This document shows positions 16,170 to 22,933 of a stretch of DNA of 37,100 nt, one piece after another. Within the stretch, counting starts at the first letter, position 1; every line of letters begins with the position of its first letter. Below the pieces are notes generated by a model. The model was not told the origin of the DNA, did no database searches, and saw only the letters and a list, made by a program, of their open reading frames with translations. Location: NCBI GenBank assembly GCA_002497285.1, contig DANJ01000018.1, positions 1-37,100 of the forward strand. Reading direction: 5' to 3'. A program made the translations under genes and the position numbers. The stretch is from Candidatus Pacearchaeota archaeon UBA92 (lineage in GTDB: Archaea > Nanobdellota > Nanobdellia > Pacearchaeales > GW2011-AR1).

Positions 16170-16591
16170 GGTTTATCCTAGACACAAACGTCTTGATTTC
16201 TGCGTTGATAAAAGATTCTGTTACAAGAGAAATATTGGCAAAATCAGGATTTGAGTTCTATTATCCGGAAATATCTTTAGAAGAAATAACAAAACACAAA
16301 GAATTAATCCTAGAAAAATCAGACATGACAAAAGACGAATACTCTGAACTACTTAGAAAGATATTAACTTACGTGAGCTTGATTGGACAAGACAAAATAA
16401 ACTCAAAGCTAGAAGAAGCCAAAGAGATTTTCAGCCATGTTGATTCTGACGATGTTATTTTTATTGTAGCTACATTATCAATCGAAAACGATGGAATCTG
16501 GAGCGAAGACAAGCATTTCAAAAGTCAATATAAAATAAAAGTTTACACAACAAAAGAATTAATGGATTTTTTAAAAAACAATTTTCTCTAA
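16166..16591 (+). CDS. vapC: VapC PIN-domain ribonuclease toxin
   Basis: A 141 aa PIN-domain RNase. The acidic active-site residues are all in place: D6 in LDTNVLISAL, a Glu at 39-40 in SLEEITKH, D93/D95/D96 in HVDSDDVIFI, and D115 in WSEDKHF. VapC toxins cut tRNA or rRNA when released from VapB. It is coupled to vapB by a 4-nt overlap, and its 3' end overlaps the last codon of the convergent 1213 aa gene. It sits between two surface-protein operons, where a toxin-antitoxin pair could stabilise the locus. The nuclease target is not readable. Confidence 0.88.
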   Translation: MRFILDTNVLISALIKDSVTREILAKSGFEFYYPEISLEEITKHKELILEKSDMTKDEYSELLRKILTYVSLIGQDKINSKLEEAKEIFSHVDSDDVIFIVATLSIENDGIWSEDKHFKSQYKIKVYTTKELMDFLKNNFL

Positions 16592-19500
16592 TAACCAGCC
16601 CTAACCGTCAGGCATTCTCCTACATTACTATATTCATCTTTACACTTCACGTAATAATTAAGATTTGAATTAAAGTCGGCACTATGAATTAATTCATCTC
16701 CAGACATCTCTGAAACATCTTCATCATCAAATCCAAAATTACATGAATTATGGCTATAACTACACATTGAATCCTCATTAGTTATAATATAAAGCAATGA
16801 ATTCTGGGAATAAACTCTTGTTATTGTAGGTCCAACATTATCCACTTCTATATCAAATTGCACGGAATCCTGAGCAAAATTTCCAACGTCATCTTCACAT
16901 CTTATCCCGATATCATAATTTCCTTCAAACAAACTTGAGAATGTTTGCCTATGGATATCTCCTCCAGATTCAAAGAACCTTGCTAAATTATTGTCTCCTC
17001 CAAATCCATAGGTGCAATATCTATTTACAGGCGCACCTCCAGAAGTTGTAACAGTCAAATCGACACTTACATATCTCCCCCCTGTCTTTATCAACCCATT
17101 TACAGGTTCAGGATTAATCTCAACACTTTCAATTATCAAAGGATCAGTAGTTTGGATTATTTCATAATTAACACTCTGACTATTTGCATTTCTCTCTCCC
17201 TCTTCAGCCCACGGCTTGTCTTTACATCTCAAATAATAATTTTCATCGCCTGCAACAGGTAATGTTGTTAGACATTCAAATCCAAACAAAGTCATATCGC
17301 TTACATTGTTAGCACAATCAATCTGATTCTGCATCGTTTCGTAATCATTATCAGTCAAACTATATCTACAATCCGCAGGCTCATTAGTATAAAACGTCAA
17401 ATTTAATTCGGTAGCATCTAAAGATACATAAGCCGGACTTTCAGGATTAAACTTCTGCAATATTGGCGGAGTTGTATCATCTTCAGGAGAAATACAGAAT
17501 CTTACAGTGAAATCATCATCATTTTTATTCCCACTTCCATCCTGACATCTTACATATAAGTCAAAGTCAGCTCTTCTATTAGGGTCAAATCCTCCTTCTC
17601 CTAAACTTTCCAGCGAAGGCAAAGATAAAGCAGTTATATGATTCTTCTTGAACAAACTACTTTCACCAAAATAAAATTCCATATCATCAAAACCCATTCT
17701 TTCAGTATCATACTTACACTGCCCATGTTCATTTAATGAAACCCCCCAGATAACTTGCGTATAAGCCGGAATACATTCACTCTCAGAGTTTTCAATCTTA
17801 AAGCTTCTATCCGTAACCTCAGCATATTCAAAACCTTCAGAAATCACCTCATAATTAGGACTTATCCTTGGAGCAAGAGTATCATCTGGGGCTACATTGA
17901 TGCACGCCTCTTCGCTCGTGCCCTCATTTACAAATTCGCACGTCTGTCCTAAACTCTGACATTTATATTCCGAGCACGGCAAGTCCCCTTCCGTACAAGT
18001 CTCACAATCCTTGCCTCCGATTGGCGGTTGCCACGGATTACATGTAAATGCAACGTTTATTGTCCTTGTATCTCCGATGCCAAGGAGTTTTATTATTATT
18101 GCAATAATTATGAGAATGATAAGTAATGGGAGAAGAAATTGTCCAAAAATTAACCCAGGATTAGCGAATGCTCCACTAGTTGTAACTATATTCAATCCTA
18201 AATAGCCACCTGCTACAATTCCAACAAGACTCACAACTAATGCCCCTTCCCCTTCAAGACCAAAAAGCTTACTTATAATAAATCCAGCTGCTGCCCCAAT
18301 AACCGCCCCAGCCAAGACGCCAGAATATCCTCCCAATCCAATCTCCCATGCACCCCCTCCAATTGTTGCGATAATGCCACCAATAGTAGAACCAGCAAAT
18401 CCTCCTGAAAAATACCCAATCGCAAATAGAACACCAGTAGCTCCTAAGCCAAGTTTTCCAAGAGTTTCGCCTATTCTATTTTCAAATTTAGGATCACTTG
18501 GATCTAATCCGAACAGTGCAGCAATCTCATCTTTTGTCAATGGATCGGCATGTTGTCCTTTTATTGGTTCAATATAATCTCTTAATCCAGAAATATACCC
18601 CTGACTTAATTTAGGAGAGTTTTTTACACTATAACCATCGCTGGTAAATTGTCCTTGAATATTTACATCCCCTCCACAATCACCCAAGCTAGTACATAGG
18701 TTATTCATAGTCTGAGCAAAATCAGGCTCGAGACATTTTCCATTAGCGACATTTTTCCATCCACCAAATCCTTTTTGCTGTATTACTTTGCATTTTTGCG
18801 TTCCAAGCCCACAGATAGATTGTCCTACTTCTCCTCCAAAATCCGCCTTAAGATTAAATCCCTCAGGATATTTTGGAGCACAGATATCAAACTTAAACTT
18901 GTCCAATCTAACCTCCTTCAGAAAACAATCCGAATTACTCTCACACTTATTTAATTTATCTTTATCAGAGTTAGCAGCAATACATTCCTGCCATCTATTA
19001 ATTCTACATGCCGCAGAAGAAAAACCAACTTCTTCATCTCTGCTTTCAGAACATATTTCATTTCTGAAATCCGCACACGACTCCGTTCTGACTTCTCCAT
19101 CCAAACAAACTTTCCTATAGCTTCCACTTCCAGGCAAGTCAACGCTTCTTCCCTTATTTCCCTGTCCATTACTATCTACTCCAATTTGAGAATCATAAGC
19201 ACACCAACTCTCTCCATTCTTTCTTTCGTCATTCCATTCATCAGTACAAGATAAGTCCTTACAAACATACTCTCCATCTAAAGGCTTCGCATCTCCTTCT
19301 CCAGGAATCCCGCACGTATTTCCTAGAAAATAATCACAATTCCCACATGCATTTTGATTACCTAAATTTCCATCTAAGGTGCAGGTTTCACTTTTCCCAA
19401 ATACTCGATTCCAATATTCATCATCATTTTTCTTATTAGTATCATAAATATTTCCTTTATTTCCGCATGAATCCAAGAAATAAACTTCATCTTTTCCTGG

Positions 19501-20229
19501 TGAACAGCTTGTCTCTCTGGTTCTCTGACAAATTGTATTAAGTGAAGGATTTGTGCATAATAATCCAGAATAAAATTCTCCACCCTTTGTCAAACAATCA
19601 CCTTTGTCTGTAAACTTACAATTAAATCCTTCTCCAGGAATTTCATTTAAAACACATGCCCCCTCTTCCTGATTATCTGCAAGAATCAAACATTCTAATT
19701 CATTATCTACCTGCTTCCATTCGCCCTGTTGTCCTAATCTGTCTCCTAGAACTCCACAGGATTGTTCAGTAATAAAGTTAGCATTTCCTCCAATCAGACA
19801 ACATCCAGGTTTACATTGAGCAGGCTCTTCTTCAGTCCAAATACCTCCAGATTCTTCACATGCAAGTCTCGGTGTTTGAGCAGAACACGTTCCTTCTCCA
19901 GTATCTTGACACGTTCCAAGTTTACATTCTTGAGTATTCTGTCTTCTAGCTGGAATGCAATCTCCAGCACATAGTTCTTCGCAAGTTTCAGCAGGATACT
20001 CTTGACACAAACTTCCATTATTATCTCTTGGACAAGTCCACAATCCTTGTTCTTGAGCACTAACCAATCCATTAGATAAATATCCAAGTATCTTTTCTCT
20101 AAGCCAACTAATTCCTTTTCCTTCTCCACTAATTTCAAGGCCATTAGAACTTTCATGAATAAAATAGCTAAATGCAACTCCTGACATTATCAGGATAAAT
20201 ATCTCAAATAAAGCAATATTTTTTTTCAT
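16588..20229 (-). CDS. Giant Cys-rich membrane protein with Gly-rich membrane domain and Ig-like repeats
   Basis: A 1213 aa protein. An N-terminal hydrophobic segment (about 5-24) precedes a Cys-rich region (about 55-545) paralogous block by block to the 501 aa product at 11233-12738 (GGIWTEE, KDEVYFLDSCGN, CGNCDYFLGNTC, NGESWC, CADFRNEIC, AACRINRWQEC, CTSLGDCGG). Residues about 590-725 are hydrophobic and very rich in Gly and Ala (GGFAGSTIGGIIATIGGG and similar), ending in an Ile/Leu-rich helix: several glycine-zipper-like membrane segments. The C-terminal part contains about four Ig-like units, each with paired Cys (PADCRYS with YYLRCKD; RYCTYGF with GIRCEDDVGN; DSMCSYS with YYVKCKD). It overlaps the small gene upstream by ATGA. 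Function unknown; a structural or scaffold component of a surface complex is likely. Confidence 0.8.
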   Translation of the reverse strand: MKKNIALFEIFILIMSGVAFSYFIHESSNGLEISGEGKGISWLREKILGYLSNGLVSAQEQGLWTCPRDNNGSLCQEYPAETCEELCAGDCIPARRQNTQECKLGTCQDTGEGTCSAQTPRLACEESGGIWTEEEPAQCKPGCCLIGGNANFITEQSCGVLGDRLGQQGEWKQVDNELECLILADNQEEGACVLNEIPGEGFNCKFTDKGDCLTKGGEFYSGLLCTNPSLNTICQRTRETSCSPGKDEVYFLDSCGNKGNIYDTNKKNDDEYWNRVFGKSETCTLDGNLGNQNACGNCDYFLGNTCGIPGEGDAKPLDGEYVCKDLSCTDEWNDERKNGESWCAYDSQIGVDSNGQGNKGRSVDLPGSGSYRKVCLDGEVRTESCADFRNEICSESRDEEVGFSSAACRINRWQECIAANSDKDKLNKCESNSDCFLKEVRLDKFKFDICAPKYPEGFNLKADFGGEVGQSICGLGTQKCKVIQQKGFGGWKNVANGKCLEPDFAQTMNNLCTSLGDCGGDVNIQGQFTSDGYSVKNSPKLSQGYISGLRDYIEPIKGQHADPLTKDEIAALFGLDPSDPKFENRIGETLGKLGLGATGVLFAIGYFSGGFAGSTIGGIIATIGGGAWEIGLGGYSGVLAGAVIGAAAGFIISKLFGLEGEGALVVSLVGIVAGGYLGLNIVTTSGAFANPGLIFGQFLLPLLIILIIIAIIIKLLGIGDTRTINVAFTCNPWQPPIGGKDCETCTEGDLPCSEYKCQSLGQTCEFVNEGTSEEACINVAPDDTLAPRISPNYEVISEGFEYAEVTDRSFKIENSESECIPAYTQVIWGVSLNEHGQCKYDTERMGFDDMEFYFGESSLFKKNHITALSLPSLESLGEGGFDPNRRADFDLYVRCQDGSGNKNDDDFTVRFCISPEDDTTPPILQKFNPESPAYVSLDATELNLTFYTNEPADCRYSLTDNDYETMQNQIDCANNVSDMTLFGFECLTTLPVAGDENYYLRCKDKPWAEEGERNANSQSVNYEIIQTTDPLIIESVEINPEPVNGLIKTGGRYVSVDLTVTTSGGAPVNRYCTYGFGGDNNLARFFESGGDIHRQTFSSLFEGNYDIGIRCEDDVGNFAQDSVQFDIEVDNVGPTITRVYSQNSLLYIITNEDSMCSYSHNSCNFGFDDEDVSEMSGDELIHSADFNSNLNYYVKCKDEYSNVGECLTVRAGY

Positions 20230-20411
20230 CCTAATGACCCTTCAGAATACCGTCCAGTATACAAATTATATTTGTGTCTAATATAACCCATTAGAAATTC
20301 TCTTTCTGGAATAGGTTTATCTGGCCCGTAATGACTTCTGCCTTCAGCTATCCATTTCTTAATGACTCTCTTTCCAACATCTTTAATTATATTTTCTAAT
20401 TTTAAAGTCAT
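20226..20411 (-). CDS. Small basic protein between prepilin-like and Cys-rich genes
   Basis: A 61 aa soluble protein, basic in its first half (KLENIIKDVGKRVIKKWIAEG) with a Tyr-rich end (FLMGYIRHKYNLYTGRY). Its ATG directly follows the stop of the prepilin-like gene, and its stop overlaps the ATG of the giant gene (ATGA), so it is firmly embedded in the operon. It takes the position of the 91 aa gene in the sister operon, but I could not convince myself of sequence similarity between them. Function unknown. Confidence 0.6.
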   Translation of the reverse strand: MTLKLENIIKDVGKRVIKKWIAEGRSHYGPDKPIPEREFLMGYIRHKYNLYTGRYSEGSLG

Positions 20412-21167
20412 CTAAAATCCTGGCGGAATTGCACACCCCCTTATAGCTATATTCATCTTGTCTCCAGATGGTTTGTGAGTTATAGTATAAATCTTTGTCG
20501 TGTCTGACATAGTATCTTTTCGAATATCGAAATCAGGATATAACAATGAAAATCCAACATATTCAAAATAGCAATATTTTGCCTCTTGCGATGCAATCTC
20601 ATTAGCAACACTCGCAATATCATAGATATGATTGCTTAAAGAAGTAGAAAATGAATTAATGTCCCTAGAATAATCATTCTTCGATATCTGCATGTCTCTA
20701 TAGACTAAAATTTCAACAATCCCAGTCTTAAAAATAACTTCGATGTCAAAATCCCCTCCATTAACTTGATAATTTCTTTGTCCTAATTCCTCATCAAGTG
20801 AAATAAAACATGCTTCAACATCATTTCTCATTTCATCCTTCAGTTCATTTTGTATCTGAGTTATATAAACAGGGTGTTGGGTTATACAAGGTTCATAAAA
20901 ATTGACATTCTTACATAAATAAGTAACTTTCACATCGTTATAAATTTTATAATCTTCGGGATTCAAAAAGCCTCCTTGAGGAAGCATCACATCAAGTTTG
21001 TTTCTAGCGCTTTCCTTAACACACCTGTTTATGAAGGATTCAGGATCGAATTCTTTTCCAGCAGGAGATATAATACTTTTAGATCCAGAAATAACAAAGA
21101 ATAAAATAACTGCCCCAACTAGTAAAATACTGACGATAACAAAGATTGAAATTTGTCCTCTTTTCAT
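20412..21167 (-). CDS. Prepilin-like protein (251 aa), paralog of the 13007-13762 product
   Basis: I chose the start at 21167 (MKRGQISIFVIVSI) over the frame's earlier ATG at 21179. It overlaps the upstream HTH gene by ATGA, places KRG|Q at the N-terminus like its siblings, and gives 251 aa, the same length as the paralog. The hydrophobic helix covers residues 5-24. The ectodomain has LPQGGFLNPEDYKIYND, TYLCKNVNFYEPC, EACFISLDE and C-terminal CAIPPGF, matching the 13007-13762 product in order. It is probably the equivalent pilin-like subunit of a second, duplicated module. Confidence 0.78.
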   Translation of the reverse strand: MKRGQISIFVIVSILLVGAVILFFVISGSKSIISPAGKEFDPESFINRCVKESARNKLDVMLPQGGFLNPEDYKIYNDVKVTYLCKNVNFYEPCITQHPVYITQIQNELKDEMRNDVEACFISLDEELGQRNYQVNGGDFDIEVIFKTGIVEILVYRDMQISKNDYSRDINSFSTSLSNHIYDIASVANEIASQEAKYCYFEYVGFSLLYPDFDIRKDTMSDTTKIYTITHKPSGDKMNIAIRGCAIPPGF

Positions 21168-21349
21168 TTCAATAACCATAAATTCACTCCTTCTTTTTTT
21201 ATTCTTTTTATTTTTCCCTCAACAACCAACTCTAAAAGATATTTATCAGCAGTATTCCATGAAACTTTGAGATATTTAGTAACTTCAGAGCTCGTTACCA
21301 CTATCTTGCTCTTGATAAAATCCAAAACCCTCTTCCTATGAATATTCAT
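21164..21349 (-). CDS. Small winged-helix DNA-binding protein
   Basis: A 61 aa protein made of little more than a helix-turn-helix: RKRVLDFIKSK, then TSSEVTKYLKVSWNTADKYL, and a short wing (VEGKIKRIKKEGVNLWLL). It resembles the BirA/MarR-type winged helices. It is the first gene of the second prepilin/Cys-rich operon and overlaps the prepilin-like gene by ATGA. Just upstream is an inverted repeat ATTAATC-N7-GATTAAT (21362-21382), a good candidate operator. It is likely the local autoregulator of this operon, which the sister operon lacks. Confidence 0.7.
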   Translation of the reverse strand: MNIHRKRVLDFIKSKIVVTSSEVTKYLKVSWNTADKYLLELVVEGKIKRIKKEGVNLWLLK

Positions 21350-21361
21350 ATTCTAACACAT

Positions 21362-21382
21362 ATTAATCTAACTATGATTAAT
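21362..21382 (-). promoter_or_regulatory. Inverted-repeat operator before the small HTH gene
   Basis: ATTAATC (21362-21368) and GATTAAT (21376-21382) form a perfect 7-bp inverted repeat with a 7-nt spacer, centred about 23 nt upstream of the ATG at 21349, where the promoter should be. The region is AT-rich, so chance is possible. Confidence 0.5.
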
Positions 21383-21445
21383 AATATGGCTATTATTAAG
21401 AATACTAATAGTTATTTAAATTCTTCTAAAATCTAAGAAAGATAG

Positions 21446-21859
21446 TTAATCAACAACTGTAACTCTCTGTACTTTTTTAAAATCTTTGTCAAATGTTGCA
21501 ATCTTATTCATCCCTTTGTTTTCCATCAGAGAAATTATAGAGCAATCAGTAAAATTCAATGTGGTATTTTTTTGGGAATCGAATAGTTCCCACGAATTTT
21601 TGAAGTCTCTCTCCGAACAAAAAAAGACTGTTGTAAAATCAAGAACATCTTTTCCATATTTTTTTGCCTTACCGATATCTTCATATTTATTCAGAAAAAC
21701 ATTGATAAATTCATCAAAAACATAATCTGAAATAGCAAATCCTCCATGGTCTTCTTTTGAAAATCTACTCATCAGTTCTAAGGCTCTTTTGTTATGGATA
21801 TCCCTTGTATTGTAAAGAGCAACTAAAAAGCTTGAATCTAAGAAAAGCATTTTACTCAT
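21446..21859 (-). CDS. vapC: VapC-like PIN-domain toxin (second system)
   Basis: A 137 aa PIN-domain protein. The acidic residues are present: D8 in FLDSSFLVAL, E50 in VFDEFINVF, D105 in NFTDCSII and D124/D126 in ATFDKDFKKV. It belongs to the group that begins LDSSFLVAL, different from the LDTNVL type at 16166. The first ATG (21859) overlaps the antitoxin gene by 8 nt; an internal ATG (21850, MLFLDSS) begins one base after the antitoxin stop and may be the real start. A nuclease toxin acting on RNA is expected from the family. Confidence 0.85.
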   Translation of the reverse strand: MSKMLFLDSSFLVALYNTRDIHNKRALELMSRFSKEDHGGFAISDYVFDEFINVFLNKYEDIGKAKKYGKDVLDFTTVFFCSERDFKNSWELFDSQKNTTLNFTDCSIISLMENKGMNKIATFDKDFKKVQRVTVVD

Positions 21860-22094
21860 ATAGGACCATATCCATTTCCTCGCTTAGCTTTTCTGTTCCA
21901 GAACCCCAATCAAACGGCTTCATTTTAGGCAATTTAACTCCCTTATTAGCCATACCTTTTTTTTCAACTCTCCATTTTTCCATAGCATCTGTTAGAGCAG
22001 CCCCCAACTCCATTTTCATGGCTACAGCCAAGGATTTAAACCTTCTGAACTCTTCTTCGTCTACTTCTCTAACTCCTATAAATTTCTTTGGCAT
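21852..22094 (-). CDS. vapB: Antitoxin of the second PIN-domain system
   Basis: An 80 aa protein. The N-terminal half (FIGVREVDEEEFRRFKSLAVAMKMEL and GAALTDAMEKWR) looks like a ribbon-helix-helix DNA-binding domain; the C-terminal half (KLPKMKPFDWGSGTEKLSEEMD) is the extended, acidic toxin-binding arm. It is immediately upstream of and overlaps the PIN gene. A perfect palindrome, GTTAAAC-AA-GTTTAAC, sits between its TATA box and its ATG, the expected site for autorepression. It is not clearly similar to the first VapB. Confidence 0.75.
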   Translation of the reverse strand: MPKKFIGVREVDEEEFRRFKSLAVAMKMELGAALTDAMEKWRVEKKGMANKGVKLPKMKPFDWGSGTEKLSEEMDMVLYE

Positions 22095-22096
22095 AT

Positions 22097-22125
22097 GTTA
22101 AACAAGTTTAACTATTATTTAAACC
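22097..22125 (-). promoter_or_regulatory. Promoter and palindromic operator of the second vapBC
   Basis: GTTAAAC (22097-22103) and GTTTAAC (22106-22112) form a perfect palindrome with a 2-nt centre, starting 3 nt from the ATG. The TATA box (minus-strand GGTTTAAATAA, 22115-22125) is centred 26 nt upstream. A repressor on the palindrome would cover the transcription start. Confidence 0.7.
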
Positions 22126-22137
22126 TTTTCATAGAAT

Positions 22138-22869
22138 TTAATCTTCCTGCTCAACTCTTGGGGCAAGTATAAATGAGAGCATCACATTACCAGTAGGAAA
22201 ATTAATTCTCATTGGATGATTATCCGAGAAATTCAAAACAGCCTTATTCGAAATCTTTGCACCCTTAATGAATTTAGCAAGGTATTCTAGTGAGAATCTA
22301 GCAGAACTATTTCCAGAATGTATCTCAACTTCATCAGAAGAAAATTCTGCTCTTGCAGAATGCAAACCCTTTGCTTCAATAATAAACTTATTCGGTTCAG
22401 CGATAAAAGTGCAGGCATCACTTACAACTCTGCAATCTTCAACAACATCTACAAAAGCATCAGCATCCATTTTTATGACACTGTCAAACTGCCATTCAGG
22501 CATTTCTTTTTCCTCGCCTTCAATATCAATCAATGCAATAGAAAAGTCCCTCTTAACTTTATCCTGAATGCTTATATTCAAAATATTCTCTTCTCCTTTT
22601 TCCAATGTAATACTACTTCCTAAACCACATCTTCTTAAGATATTTTTCAGATTGTCTAAATTTACACCTAAAACTTCATCTCTTTCAACTTCAAAAGTTT
22701 TGAAAAGTTCAGCAGGAATGCTAAAATAAACCATTGCAACACTTGCAGGATCAACCGCAACAAGATTCATTCCTTGTTTATTTATCTTCAATCTGACTTC
22801 TGTAACAAGTTCTGAAATAATCCCAATCATATTTCCAAGCAATCTTGGGTCCTCTAATTTTAACTTCAT
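22138..22869 (-). CDS. pcn: DNA polymerase sliding clamp (PCNA)
   Basis: A 243 aa PCNA, normal length for archaea. Both domains of the clamp are visible: N-terminal LLGNMIGIISELVTEVRLKI with GMNLVAVDPASVAMVYFSIP, DNLKNILRRCG, an interdomain connector near 115-130 (IDIEGEEKEMPEW), then DADAFVDVVEDCRVVSD, ARFSLEYLAKFIKGAKIS and the C-terminal LAPRVEQED. It forms a ring around DNA and tethers polymerase, FEN1, ligase and others. It has its own promoter (22886-22899). The primase gene is about 2.8 kb away, divergent and separated by the adhesin gene. Confidence 0.95.
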   Translation of the reverse strand: MKLKLEDPRLLGNMIGIISELVTEVRLKINKQGMNLVAVDPASVAMVYFSIPAELFKTFEVERDEVLGVNLDNLKNILRRCGLGSSITLEKGEENILNISIQDKVKRDFSIALIDIEGEEKEMPEWQFDSVIKMDADAFVDVVEDCRVVSDACTFIAEPNKFIIEAKGLHSARAEFSSDEVEIHSGNSSARFSLEYLAKFIKGAKISNKAVLNFSDNHPMRINFPTGNVMLSFILAPRVEQED

Positions 22870-22885
22870 GTTTTACACAAAAATC

Positions 22886-22899
22886 GCTTATTTTTAAGC
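22886..22899 (-). promoter_or_regulatory. PCNA promoter with symmetric TATA element
   Basis: GCTTA-TTTT-TAAGC is a 5-bp inverted repeat that also forms the TATA-like element (minus-strand GCTTAAAAATAAGC), centred about 24 nt before the ATG at 22869. The symmetry may be coincidental to the AT core. Confidence 0.45.
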
Positions 22900-22933
22900 A
22901 TTGTTATGGTAGAGAGCTAAGCCTTATTATCTT

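Noticed and set aside
19794..20177. 127-codon frame within the 1213 aa gene
   Set aside because: Same-strand alternate frame lying wholly inside the Cys-rich domain, whose correct frame is confirmed by its paralog.
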